A DNA stretch of 64,000 nt from Lunularia cruciata (taxonomy: Eukaryota; Streptophyta; Marchantiopsida; Lunulariales; Lunulariaceae): positions 77,026,931 through 77,090,930 of the forward strand of contig OX419755.1 in NCBI GenBank assembly GCA_948567375.1, read 5' to 3'. The position numbers and the translations under genes were made by a program. Shown one piece after another: positions 1-12,422 of the stretch (positions within the stretch are counted from its first letter, which is position 1; the number at the start of each line of letters is the position of its first letter). Below the pieces are notes generated by a model. The model was given only the letters and a program-made list of their open reading frames with translations. It did not search any database and was not told the origin of the DNA.

Positions 1-2590
1 CACAAAAATTACATCATGGTCTTCTTGGTGCCCAAACACCATTTTGGGGTTCAACAAATCTACCTTACTATGAGCAGATTTCCAATTTCCCTTGGCAACC
101 AACCACTCTAAATGAACCATGGTCTATTTTAGCAACAAGAGGAGAATCTTACAATTAATAAACAAGACATATATTAGAAGGAATTGTTAATTCTGAAAAT
201 AGTACATGTAAATCTCATTTGAATTTCATGAGAAGAATTCATTTCTTGCCATGTTTCACATACTTTAGTACACTTAGTGACAAGTAATCAATTTTAGTCT
301 ACCTTATTTTGGTCCATACAATCTAATCTCCTTGCACATCTATAGGGAAGGGAAATAGCCCGGAGGATGGTTGAATACCTATAAAAATATGTTCTGATAT
401 TTATTTTCTTCAGGTGTTTATTTATGGAGTTGTGAAAACATTTTATGGATATCTTGCATTGCCAATAAATTCCATTATTGAAACTCCTTATTACATAGCG
501 TTCCTTTTGCATTGGAGATCAAATGCATGAGCTTGGAGTCATAGATTTCATTTGGTTTTCATTGGGCTTTGTACTTTTTCTCTCTAGTATTCCATGGTGC
601 ATTGCTTTCTATTTCAGTCCTTTATAATATATATATCTATATTATAATAGAATAATTTTCTTGCATGTCTTTTAGTGGCATCCTTTTTTGTTGATTTTTT
701 ATTCATAGTAGCACCGTATTTTTTGTCCTTATTAAAAAATTGAGTGTTTCAGTCTACTTTCCTCAATGGATATTGTCATGCACACCACATTTTTGGATTT
801 TGGTGCGCATTTTTGTTCAATTTCTATCTAATAAGATCATGTATGCCGATGAATAGGAGTTCCTTCCATTGAAATTGTCCTTGTCAACTATGGTAGGAAA
901 CTTTCACCCAAAGCTGTTGCCCGCTCACACAAATGCAATTTTTGACATATGTTGGATCCACTCCATCTTCTGATCCATGTTCACATGATTTGTGTTGATC
1001 AAGGTTTCTGTCACATGTTCTAACTTCTTACATTTCTCCACATAGGATGATATCCACATCCTCATGGCATTGAAGATCAAACAATTAGTTCATTCTCTTC
1101 CATACCACATCAAAAGGCCTTGCAACATCAAAAAGCCTATAGCAAGGGTATGTCATCTTTGGCAGTTGCTCAAAAGAGCTGACCAAATTAAATTGATGGT
1201 TATGGGTTGTGCTCAACTTTCAATTTAAGGAAATGTAGTAGGAGATTTCAAAGTTAGCTTTTTTGAAGGCTCAATAGATGCCATAAAATTATTTACAAGT
1301 AGCCCAAAAAAATTTAATGGGCAGCAAGATTGAGAAGTGAAAATTCGTTTACAAGTGGAGTACCCAATGATTGTAGAAATGTTATGGGAAATCAAAACCA
1401 TGACCCGTAGATATTTACGGTGATCATGCACATTTTTCATACTGCCATAAATCTTAATGGCTAATTAAGAATGGTGACAAGGATCCCGCTAATAGCATTT
1501 TTGAAAGAAGATTCTTGCTAATATAATTTTAAATTTCTTATTAATCTTTCCTTCTCAAGGATTTTCTTCTCAAGTATCAGTTCCAACTTCTCCTTGAGGA
1601 TTTTCTTTTTAAGAACCAAACCTAGCTTCTCCGTCACCTCTGTTATCACTAAACCTCATGTTTTCTCTCCATCATCATTACTACAACAATTTTTTGTTCA
1701 CAAATTGCATATCACGGGACTCATGTCAAGATTACCTTGAGTATTCTATTGAGTTTTATTATTCACGTCTAAGATTGGTGGTTCATGAATAGTATTGGGA
1801 CTCCTATTATGTTGGCATTACTTCACTTATTACCTTGAACTCCACTTTTGCAATACTTTGGTGCTTGTGCTCTTACCTCTTGCTCTTGTCTCCTTCTTCT
1901 TGCTCCTATGTTCTCACTCCTTCATCATGTTCCCATCTTCTTTTCACTTTTTTATGTAACATTCATATTGCATTGTTCCAAGGATTTTGCTTGGCAAATA
2001 TCCAAGAAAAATCCTTGCTAAGATGTCTCACACTAGTAATCAAATTTTCCTCCTCCACAAAATTGCAAAATTGGTGATGGTGATTTTGAGACAAGAAATT
2101 GAGAGTGATTATTTTAACTTGGAACAAATAGATTGGAGCTTCAACAATGAGGAAGATTCAATGGAGATTCTTATGAAGTAGTGGAATTATACTTTGGAAT
2201 CCTAGTATTTGCAAGAGAGGGTCCGATGTACAAGATTAGTTTGTGTTAAATTTTTTGTGTAGATATGAACTCATTGCCTAAGACATTTCACAAGAATAGA
2301 TTTGTTCTTGTTTTTGGTGAATGCAAAACAAGATCATAAAGTATATAAAAATCCATCTTGCAAGTCTAAATCTCTTGTTGGATCCAAAATGCACACACCT
2401 TGAATAGGTTTGGGCATCATGGCAATGGTGTAAGTGTGGTATGCGGCTTAAACCTATTTTTTTTCTTCACTAGGTGTGTCATACAATCACTAGATGATTG
2501 TAATGATAGCTACCATGAGCAAGGAAGTGAAGTTTAAGGGTCAAGAGGAGAGGTCAAGGATAACTTTTTGTTTTGCTTAAAATGGTTTTT
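1..2590. other. No gene recognised (AT-rich sequence)
   Basis: I see only short ORFs without known motifs and no clear LTR ends, splice-bounded exons or RNA genes. The sequence is AT-rich and reads like old, decayed intergenic or transposon-derived DNA. Confidence 0.5.
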
Positions 2591-2597
2591 TGGTTGT

Positions 2598-2727
2598 ATG
2601 GGTTTGGTGGATGGGACTATATTTTCAACTTTCATAGAGACTAAGTGTGGATGGGGAGATAAATGGGTTTAGTGGATAGGACTATAATTCAACTTTCATA
2701 GAGACCAAGTGTGGATGGGGAGATAAA
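2598..2727. repeat. Tandem duplication, 2 x 65 bp
   Basis: A 65-bp unit starting ATGGGTTTGGTGGATGGGAC at 2598 is repeated head to tail from 2663, with a few substitutions. Both copies end in GTGTGGATGGGGAGATAA. It lies in otherwise featureless DNA. Confidence 0.85.
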
Positions 2728-3879
2728 CTTTTGCATGAAAGGATTTTATTTCATCAATGGCAAAGTGGTGTGTGATGATAGGAGAAGGGTCATCTATTTT
2801 GCAAGAGGTGAGAATGAGAATGGTTGTTTTGTGGTGTGAAATGTGGTGAGAATTGTTGTTGTCTTCTTCTTTTTTACTTATAGTTGTGATGTTTTGTGAG
2901 ATGTGTTGTTGTGTGATGCAAAATAATTTATTGGATCTTGCTGGATTGATTTTGAATGGTATCTTAAGATTTGGAATGGGATATGATTGCAAGAATACCC
3001 GTCTCTTGCCACGATATGGCATGTATGAGAAATTATCCTATATGGTTGGATTTGAATTCAAGGGAGGACATTGGTTTGGTTGAGAAGCATGAATTCTTGT
3101 TAGTGGATTTTAGATATATTCCCATGAGACATTTAGTCCCTTCCTTTAAGCAGGCTAGAACCCTAGAGAAGTCAGTTTTCATAAATGTCTTGCTTGGGCT
3201 AGAGTGGTGAATGAGCATTGTATTGGAATCTTAAAAGCTAGATGCTATTCTCTCAAAGAAATAAGAGTGCAATTAAATGATCCTAGAAGAAATGCACATC
3301 TCTTAAGATGTATCACTATATGTATTATTCTCCATTATTTTTTGATATACAGAGAAGGCTACAATTTAGAAATGAAAATGAAGAAGAACTGTTGATGGAG
3401 CATACTTTTGAATTTCAAGGAGAGAATAGAGAAGAAGCAAGAACTCTTGTGATGCAAAATTGTTTAGCTTTTGTGCAATCAAGTCAAAGATATGTTTCAA
3501 GGCCCTAATACCTTTGAAATAAATATATGTTATAATTATATGGTCAAATACTACATGAATGCAGAATACAAGATGCCTCAATTATTATTTGCCATGAGCT
3601 AATCTAGTTTGTATGGAATGTATGCACATGATAATTTGTGTGAAATTCATGAGAATTTTCTTATGTGAGAATTTATAGGAGAATATATACATGAGAATTT
3701 TTGTATATGAGAGTGCTATATAGAATCACTATCAAGTTCCTAAAATTGTTTTTAAAGGACAAGAAGGAGGTTATTGGTTGTTAAAGGATTGGGTAGGGAA
3801 GGTATAGTTCAATAGAAGCAAGATGTAAGAGAAGCCAGATGCAATAATAGACAAAAATCAATTTCAAATATGGAAATTT
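2728..3879. other. No gene recognised
   Basis: Several overlapping short ORFs on both strands carry no motif I know. There is no sign of splicing or of transposon ends. Confidence 0.45.
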
Positions 3880-4345
3880 TTGAAAGGTATAGGAGAGAGG
3901 GAGGAACAAGATAAAAAGAATGAAGGAGTGTTGAGTGAACGTGTCATTTTAAGAATCAAGAAGAGAAAGGGAGAGATCATTTTGTTTTGGAAATTGAGAA
4001 ACAGGAAGCGAAGGAAGAGATCATTTACCTTTTACAAGGACTTGAGAGACTTTGAGAGGGAGATTATTTGAGAAAAACAGGAAGAGGAGGGAGAGATTAT
4101 TTATGAAGACTTCATAGAGTTTGAGAGAGATCATTTTTGGGGGAGGATTTGGTGATAATAATTGGGGGACATGGGATCTCAAGCCCAAGGTGACAATAAT
4201 TGAGGGAGAAAATAATTAGGAGAGGAGAGTAATCAAGGGAGGAGACAAGGAGAGGGAAGAGGTTCTGACAAATCAAGGGAGACATTGGTTAGAAATCGGG
4301 AAAAATTGGGGATAGGAAAGATCAGTTTAGAGGAGAGGAGTTTAG
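3880..4345. repeat. Purine-rich (GA-rich) low-complexity tract
   Basis: The plus strand is dominated by G and A for about 460 bp (runs such as GAGAGAGG, GAAGAGAAAGG and GGAGGGAGAG). The short ORF at 3880-4071 encodes mostly Lys, Glu and Arg, which is what GA-rich DNA gives in any frame, so I do not call it a gene. Confidence 0.7.
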
Positions 4346-5632
4346 GGCTTTGAGGTGATAGTAATTGGAAGACAGGGGTAGTAACCATGGGGTAGGGAGG
4401 TGATAATCCAAGGTTAGTGAAATCTGAGCATTGGGTTTAACAAAATTGGAAAGTGCATGGTTAGTGAAACCATCTTAAATCCAAAGACACATGGAGACTC
4501 ACAAGAGAGCAGTTGAGATTGAACTATGGAGGAGATGATAGAGGGCCATGGTTAATTCAGTTCTTCACCTTGGTGGATCATATGCACTACATTAAATGGT
4601 GTTGGTTGGATAAGTTCCAAATTAGAGAAGTCATGAGAGGATTTGAGAAGAGGACATAGATGCACTTGGACTCAAGGTTTCTGTTGAAATTGAGTATCCA
4701 AAACCCACAATGTAAGCATGTTTACTTGTTTCAATATGCATCATGGTTTTGAATGAAGGAGTTTTGTGAATGATTGTCTCAATTCCAATTTTTGCAAACC
4801 TAGATTTTTGTATTCTGCTGCACAAACCTGACTGTCATGCCGTGTAAACCAATAGGTTTGCATGGCCCATGCACGTAGGGGGCACCTTATGCATGTATGC
4901 CATGCAAACCAAAAGTGTCGTACAACCCGCACAAACTTGTTTTCATGGGGTATGTGGTTTGCACGGGTTGGTTTTCCTAGCACTTAGTGTATGGTGGGTC
5001 AAACTAACATAACTTTTTTATGTAATATAGGTTGCACTATGTAAGGAGTTTGCTGGCACATGAGATCATGAAACTCATAATGATAGAGTAAGAGAGAGGT
5101 TTAGTGCTTGACATTGCTATGATAAGAGGGGCATTTTTTAACCTTTAGGGAGAACACCAAAGAGGAAAATAGTTCCACAAATTTGGTGGAGGATTGGTTT
5201 CCTATGAGAGACAAGATAACTAGGAGATATCTACCTAGGCAAAGTGCATATATTGCATTTAGACTTTTTTCTAGCTCTTGTGTTCACTTCTTATCCCTGT
5301 CTGACATCCAAGGGTAGTACATGGGAACATCATTCTCATAGTGAAGAGTAAGATGGTTAGATCTAATCTAGTGAACTATGACTAGGTTGAGCTTATGTTG
5401 TTGGCTATTGAGGTAGAGCTTGTGTGAGATGTTTTTGTGTAACTCATGTGGAGCAGATTCTCACACACTTGTTCATGGAGAGTGGAGTTGTGATTGAGGA
5501 TGAGATTTTATATAGCAGTGGAGGTGTAGAGGAAGGAGGTCTACATCAATGAGAGTGTAGAGGAGGAGGAGGTACATATTGCACCGGATGATGATTATGC
5601 ATATGGTGAGTGAGTGAGAGTTTGGATAGTGT
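4346..5632. other. No gene recognised; CAAACC-rich patch
   Basis: No coding motif was found. Between about 4800 and 4980 the words GCAAACC and GTGCAAACC and their complements recur several times. Similar words recur near 10380-10570, so both may be decayed copies of one repeat. Confidence 0.4.
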
Positions 5633-6405
5633 TGTAATACCAATAGCTAGACATATAATCTAGAGATGAAATTTGGTTTGGTAACATCTGAGAGTATGAT
5701 ATACATGATGGACTAAGTAGATCAGATAGAGGTTTCACCAAAATAGCACTTCTACTAATAGGCCAAAAACCGAAACATGCTTGAAGACTTTAGAATCAAT
5801 AGTTAGACATATGATCTAAAGGTGGAATTTTGGATGGATGATGAATGATGGATGGATGATGACATCTAGAAGGATGATACACATCATGGAAAAATTAGAT
5901 TAGGTAGAGGTATCACCAAAGAGCACTTCGACTAATAGTGCAAAAACCAAAATAGGCCTAAAAACTTCAAAGGCAATTTTAGAGGTCTAAACGGATGAAT
6001 TAGGCATCAAAAATGTGCAGATTCCCCCCCCCCCCCCCAAAGAAAGGAAAGGTTGAGCTCCAATCACCCCTAGTTTGTCTCACTGAGAGCTTTCCAATGG
6101 TACCTCACCCACATGATTCTAAGATTTCTACAAGAAGATTCCCTAAAATATTCCCTTTGGTCAAAGCCTGTTTGACCAACTAGATGGGACCAAGATCAAC
6201 ATATCACCCATCCAAGCAAGTAATCTAATGGTGGAGCTCACTGACAGGTCACCTTTCCATGTACCTAATCCTATGGTAGAGCATCCTTGGAGGAGATCCT
6301 CTTTGGCTATATAATAAAGAGAAGGTGCTCTCTTGGGACACGGAAGTTTGAGTGTGAAACTTGTGTTTTCTCTTCTATGTTTCTTTGCTATCCTAGAAAC
6401 ATTAG
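5633..6405 (+). mobile_element. LTR-A, diverged plus-strand copy
   Basis: It starts TGTAATACCAATAGCTAG, matching the start (in element orientation) of the chromovirus LTRs at 15909 and 21195. It follows their order: two U3 repeats, the conserved TTAGGC block, a homopolymer (here 15 C), the GGTACCTCACCCACATGA block, GGAGGAGATCC, then TATATAATAAAGAGAAGGTGCTC and the GTTTTCTCT end. Many substitutions show it is older than those copies. The right edge is approximate because the last bases have decayed. Confidence 0.8.
6024..6038 (+). repeat. Poly-C run (15) inside LTR-A
   Basis: Fifteen consecutive C. Other LTR-A copies carry a G run of 6 to 12 at the homologous place on the opposite strand. Confidence 0.9.
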
Positions 6406-6601
6406 AATGTTGTAGTAGAGTGTTGTAGAACATGTTGAGCCAGACTCTACATGCATATTGATTTATATATATAGATATATATTTTAGTCTTTGATGGATG
6501 ATGATTAAGATTACATTATTTAGTTTGGGTTGATTTGGTTGAGTTATTTGGTTTGATATAGTTGATATGGTTATGTACATGTCACTCTGCCCCCACCTTT
6601 C

Positions 6602-7230
6602 ATGTTCCTAGTCCTCCTCAGCCCAAGCACCATGGTGATTTATTATATCCCCATGAGCACTATAACTTCCCAATTACAATATGATTACACATTGCACAAA
6701 GAGAGAGGTGAGGTTGAGATAGAGAGTAGATTAGCTCACTATGAGCGGAGTCTAGTAGAGGGAGAACAACATATTAGGCTAGAGGAGAGCCTCCTTAATG
6801 AGAGGGAGAGTAGGCTAGCCAAGCCGTGGACTCTTCTAGCTCATAAAGAAGAGCAAGTCTAGCTAGAGGAACATGTGTTACTAGAGAGAGATAGAGAGAG
6901 AAAGAGAGTAGACTTGTAGAGTAGGAGATTCATCATTGTATGGAGGAGAGTACTACTCATGACAGATTTATAGAGTTAGTTAGAGCTACTAGGAATAGAG
7001 AGTGTGATATGAGAGCCCAAGTTGAGAGATTGGTTGAGTTGAATGGACTTATTAGAGATAGAAAGTTGAGAGCTAAGGGTTATAAAATTCAAGAGATTTG
7101 GTATATGAGAGAATTTACCACTACTTTGGAGCTATTAGAGAGTAGAAAAAGTACTCTACATGAGGTGAGGACTCATCTTGATACTTTAGGGGTAGCATAC
7201 CATGATGCATTGGAGGAGGCTAAAGAGTAG
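6602..7230 (+). pseudogene. Degenerate coiled-coil (gag-like?) ORF
   Basis: Two ORFs in different frames (6602-6862 and 6940-7230) both encode highly charged, Glu/Arg/Leu-rich, helix-forming sequence, for example RLEESLLNERESRLAK and RAQVERLVELNGLIRDRK. They read like one long coiled-coil protein split by stops and a frameshift. It follows an LTR-A copy and precedes an LTR-B copy, so it may be a decayed gag or accessory protein. There is no zinc knuckle. The function is not recognised. Confidence 0.4.
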
Positions 7231-7368
7231 ATTGAGGCGGAGATGTTATAATATCCTTGGGTTTCCCTCTTATTGATGTGGGGACTCAAACCTTGCATGT
7301 GGATGAGGATGGTGGAGTAGGGGCTCACATGGAGCCTGGTTTAAGACATACCTCTACTTGGCCTTGTA

Positions 7369-8065
7369 ACACACATTGATGCAATGTATGCTTTATATTA
7401 AGTTTGGTATTGCAAGTAGTGGAGAAATATTATCTATATGGAATTTAGCTAAGCTTCTACATTAGTCATGATTAGCTAGAGTTAGCCTAAGATAAAGGTG
7501 ACCCTATTCTAGAGGTAGAGAAAAGAGTGAGCATCACTGTTTTTTCTTCTAGTTTATTTACTTGATATCATTCCTAGTAATTGAACTTTGAGGAAAGAGT
7601 TGAGAACTCTTGCCCACAAGCCTTGATGATGCTGATTTTTCTATAGTCCAAGGATAGCCCATGTGAAGGAATCTTTGACTTAGTTGGTAAGTGAGGATAA
7701 GACAACCTACCCATGGGTTATAATCATGTGCTTGGATATTCTTTTAAAAATTTTGACTTTATTTGACTTTTAGCCTTGTAACTTGAGTTACTCTAATAAT
7801 TAGTAACTTTTGTGTGTAATTTTTCATAAGTATATAAGCTAGGAGTGAGGAGGTACTCATGATCCTTACATTTGCAAGTATCTCTCTCTCATTGAGTTCT
7901 CCAATGAGCAATGTCTTGAGTCTTGGAGGTGCCTTGGAGTTCTAACCTTAGAGGAGTGTGATGGAGTTGGGGTTCATTGCCTTCTTAATCAATGTTGTGC
8001 TACCTTAATAGCCATTAGAGGTTCATCTTGAGTGAGAGATAAGCCAACTCACAACCCTCAGCTAT
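7369..8065 (+). mobile_element. LTR-B, plus-strand copy
   Basis: It begins TGTAACACACATTGATGC and is collinear with the reverse complement of 11720-12403. Shared blocks include AAGTTTGGTATTGCAAGTA, the AGTTGAGAACTCTTGCCCAC region, a TATATAA box at 7831-7837, TTGCAAGTATCTCTCTCTCA and CATTAGAGGTTCATCTTGAG. The right edge is where similarity fades. No PPT precedes it, so its role as 5' or 3' LTR is unclear. Confidence 0.7.
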
Positions 8066-8255
8066 GAGAGAGCTACACTGACTAGATATACCCACACTTG
8101 TACTCCTTTTTCTTTAGGAGGAATGGAGACTAGTGCCACATATACATCACCTTCCTTTGAGCACCTTCATGCCATGGGAGCTAAATTTCCATCCATAGAG
8201 AGATAGCATCATCCTCTTCAATAGGTATTGAGACTAGAGCTACACATACTTAATC

Positions 8256-8438
8256 CAAGCAGCTAGACATATTATCTAAAGGTGAAAATTGGCTTGGTAA
8301 CATCTAGCAAGATGTTGTGTAAAATGGGCTAGGTAGATCAGACAAAGGTGTCACCAAAAGATTACTTCTACAAATAGGGCAGAAGTCAAAAATAGCCTTA
8401 AAACTGAATAATTTGAGGTGGAGAACATAATGCAATTG
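8256..8438 (+). repeat. Extra copy of the LTR-A U3 repeat unit
   Basis: GCTAGACATATTATCTAAAGGTG, then TGGTAACATCTAGCAAGATG and AGATCAGACAAAGGTGTCACC, match the roughly 156-bp unit that occurs twice at the start of each LTR-A. It directly abuts the LTR-A that starts at 8439. Confidence 0.65.
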
Positions 8439-8935
8439 TGTAATACCAATAGCTAGAAAAATGATCTAGAGATAAAATTTGGTTTGGTAACATCTGGAAG
8501 GATGTTATACATGATGGACTAAGTAGATCAGACAGAGGTATCACCAAAAGAAAACTTCTACTAATAGGCCAAAAACCAAAATATGCTTGGAAACTTTAGA
8601 ATCAATAGTTAGGCATATGATCTGGAGGTGAAACTTGGGATGGTGACATCTTGAAGGATGTAACACATGATGGAGAACACAGATCAAATATAGATATCAC
8701 CAAAGAGCACTTCTACTAGTAGAGAAAAAACCAAAATAGGCATAAACTTTAGAGGCAATTTTGAAGGTCTAAATGGATGAATTAGGCCTCAAAAATGTGC
8801 AAATTGACCCCTTAGTGGAGGTAAGGTAGGCCTTTCCCTCCCCCTTGGTTTTTCTCACTAAGAGCTTCCAATGGTACCTCACCCATGTGATTTTGAGATT
8901 CCTATAAGAAGATTCTCTAATAGATTCCCTCCAAT
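8439..8935 (+). mobile_element. LTR-A, truncated plus-strand copy
   Basis: It starts TGTAATACCAATAGCTAGAA and matches the first two thirds of the copy at 5633 through both U3 repeats and the GGTACCTCACCC block. Similarity stops near 8935, before the R/U5 end. With the copy at 5633 it may be the remains of one plus-strand element later invaded by LTR-B. Confidence 0.7.
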
Positions 8936-11715
8936 CTACATTCTATTATGATGTTATGGATCTGAATGTATCAAATCCTCACCCTTTCAACATGTAAATA
9001 GAAATCCATTATGTAGTTAGACCAAAAGTGATGTTTAGGGATTTTATAATCCACAATTTTGGTTAGGAATATTATCAACAAGTGATAGCCTCTAAGGTCC
9101 CAGTGGTAGTCCCTATAATTTTTGCACCATCCTGAGTGATCATTCTAACCCTTTATTGAAGTAGGAAGTAGCAATTGAGCATCGATTGTGTGTAGAATCA
9201 TGGATCTGAAATTGTTGGAGGATATGGCCTGGGTTTTGCAATTTAGTGGTACTCCCTATGAGTATTTTGTGCTTTAAGAAGAAAGGAGGGCTTCTTTGAG
9301 GGATGAGGTACACACTCAGATGGAGAGAGTATGAGCTTATCTAGAGTATTTATCCCATATATACTTTTCCACACTGATTTGAAGATGAGGATTCTAGTAT
9401 TAGATGTGAGTTTTATAGTAGACATGATAATTCCTATGTTCCACATTGAGTATTGTTTATGGAGTATTGTATCACACACTTCCATGTGATCATATGGGCA
9501 TGTGGTCCAAAGTGTGAGGTGGAGGTTCTATTGCATTCTATGTGGGAGCGTGGTCTACTACCTACTAGAGTCCATATTGGATCATGTTTGATAGCATGTC
9601 TTTGTGAGAGCAATGGATACTTTGATGAGTACATATAGACCATATAGTACATTATGTCATTGGGTTTATCAATCCAAGATATAGTATTTGTGGATAGTGA
9701 TGCTCTATCTTGTTGTAGGAACCATCCTCATGGAGCTATACATCCTCTTAGGTTTGGACTGATGGCTATACTTTGTATTTCATAAACATCATTATTTCAG
9801 TAGCTCCTTTAGATAGATTTAAAGCCTCTACATTCTTGCTATACATTTCCTAGAGGAAGAATGGACCACGAGTAGATTGAAAGATTACAATTTTGTGACC
9901 CTTACAATCTTTTAGGGCACGCATTTTGTGAGCCCAAGATGCATGAGCAAGAGAGGAAGTGGGTGTGGTGCTATAGTCCTTTTTTGTTAGGCTTATCTTC
10001 TACATGCAATTATAAGAGGTCTTGGAGCGACATGTACCATAGAGTTATGTGTACTATATACCTAGTGCCTAAAACTCACTCACAATGGGAGTTTAGGCCT
10101 ATCTTATGATCCAAACATGTATATTTATATATTTTTCATTTTATCTTCTATACTTCTATCACTTACTTGGATACTTGCACCACTTACTTAGATGTTCTAT
10201 CATGGTCTTGATGTATTCCTTTGATGTTTTGTACTTTATTGACACACAAGGGATTATTGTACTTACATGAGGTCTTATAGCTCCATAGAATATATACTTA
10301 AGCTACTATAGTTTCACTTTAACTTGTTTTTGTTTTGACGGACTCCCTTCATGTTTTGTGCTTGCATCATTACTTGATGTTAGCACAATTACTTGTTTGT
10401 TAAACCATAACTCAATGGTTAAACATTGGTCCATGTTAAATACCAGTCCATTGTATAAACCGGGTGAGATTTAATTAGTTGAAGTAAACACCAATCTACA
10501 AAAACCATGGAAAATTTTATAAACCATGTAGACCGTGCAAACCTATATCAGCAAACCATGGAAGCTTGGATTAAACAAAGTAGACTTAGACAACATAATC
10601 TTATTTGAGTAGGGTGCATTGTGGGATTGTGCTTGTTTTAGTTTTTTCTTGAACTTTTAAAGCATGAACTAATGTTTTTAATATAAATGTACAGTCATGT
10701 TCATGTTATATGTTGTATATGAGAGGAGGAAACATGTGATATAAAAGATGAAATGGGAAAGATATGGAGAGACAAGATTACATTACATTACAATGGAATG
10801 CTTTAAATGGAATGTAACAATAAAAACTTTATATACATATATAAACATCAATTTATATGTGAGCTAAAGATATCATACTATTATTGTCATACAAAGCTAT
10901 TACTATTCTGCACTCTCATTCCAACTTGTAAAATCTATTTTTTAATCTGACTCTGGTATAGGGAACTTGGGATCCATGTTGTTACTAGCACTAGAGCCAT
11001 CCTAAGGATATGAATCTATACTAAATAAAGTGGTAATAATGCTTTTGATCTCCTTGAGGTCTTCCCAACTCGGGCTAGTTCAAGGGTTATGGAGTAAAAA
11101 TGTTTTGATTTTGCTTCCCTCATTTTGATATGGAGCATTTCTACCTTTGACCTTATTTTCTTTGTTCTGAATATATTCTCAGCCTCTACTTGTCTCTTGT
11201 GTTTTGCAATCTTGGCAGCTTGTTGTGCTTCAATGTCAGCTATTTTATACCTTCTCGCTGGATTCAAGGGAGTCACTTTTCAATTTGCTATAGCTAGCTA
11301 AATCCTATGACAAAGGAATAAGTGCAAGGGTAATCTTGGCAACTATAGAAATTTTTCCTTTTTTTTGAATCTCACTTTCCTTCTCTTTTGAAGCTTCTTC
11401 TCTAGTTGGATCTTTCAAGTTGGATGGTTCTCTTGTGTGTCTCCAATTTCTTCTCTACCCTCCTCTTCTCTTATTTCATAGGGTATTCCTCCTGGCCCAA
11501 TCTCATGCAATTCTCTTGTTTCATTGAGTGTTCCCCTAGAGTTGGTCTTGTGTGTTGGTCTTGTCTTGGCTCCTTAATATCCTCGTGACTAAATCTCTTT
11601 TGCTTTCCTTGGGAGATACTAATCCTCTACATTTTCTCCCATCAAGCATTGACTATCATCCTTGTGAACTTGTCTTGACTCCACTCACAATTTCCAAATG
11701 AATAGTTGCAATTTA
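8936..11715. other. No gene recognised
   Basis: Short ORFs (for example 9453-9638 plus, and 11016-11276 minus, the latter Lys/Arg/Glu-rich) have no motif I can assign. A patch at about 10380-10570 repeats AAACCATG and GCAAACC words. It is probably old transposon DNA inside or next to the flanking LTR-B copies. Confidence 0.4.
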
Positions 11716-11719
11716 AACC

Positions 11720-12403
11720 TATGAGCCGCCTTGTCTCTCACTCAAGATGAACCTTTGATGGCTATTATGGCATTGCACTATAAACTAAGAAGGCAAAGAA
11801 CCCCAAATCATACTCATACTCATACTCATGTAAGGCTAACACTTCAAGACTCAAGACATTGCTCACTAGAGAACTCAATGAGAGAGAGATAGTTGCAAAT
11901 GAAAGGATGATGATACCTCCTCACCCATTTTTTATATACTTGTAAAATAGTTACGCACCAAAGCTACTAATTATTGGAGTAACTCAAGTTACTAGGCTAA
12001 AAGTCAAATAAAGGAATATCCATGCTCATGGGAATATTCTCCTAAGCATGTAGTCTTATCTTGACCCAACCATTAAGTCAAAGATTTCTTTACATGAGCT
12101 ATCCTTGGACAATGGAAGAATCCAAAATAAAAAAGCTTGTGGGTCCCAAGAGTTTTCAACTCTTTCCTCAAAGCCAAACACCTACAAATAATACCAATTC
12201 AATACACTAAATCCAAAAAAATGGTTCTCATCTTTTCTATTTCCTCTAAAGTAAGATCCCCTCAATTTTAACTATTACTAAATTTAACCAATCATGACTA
12301 AGGTAGAACTATCCTTTATCTTTATATAAATAGTATCTCTCAAGTACTTGTAATATCAAACTAAATATCACAATAGCACACACATGTACAAATGGGTGTT
12401 ATA
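11720..12403 (-). mobile_element. LTR-B, minus-strand copy (3' LTR)
   Basis: Its reverse complement starts TATAACACCC and is collinear with the plus copy at 7369, including the TATATAA box (complement at 11931-11939) and the CTCTCTCATTGAGTTCTC block. A purine tract lies just upstream in element orientation (12404-12422), which marks this as a 3' LTR. Confidence 0.7.
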
Positions 12404-12422
12404 GACCTTCCTCTTCAAATCT
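12404..12422 (-). other. Polypurine tract of the LTR-B element
   Basis: On the minus strand the sequence just before the LTR reads TTTGAAGAGGAAGGTC, a purine run in the position where plus-strand DNA synthesis is primed. Confidence 0.65.

Noticed and set aside
4741..4983. Minus-strand ORF over the CAAACC-rich patch
   Set aside because: No motif; the amino-acid pattern follows the repeated DNA words.
9434..9652. Overlapping ORFs on both strands near 9450-9650
   Set aside because: Neither strand shows a recognisable domain or neighbouring exons.
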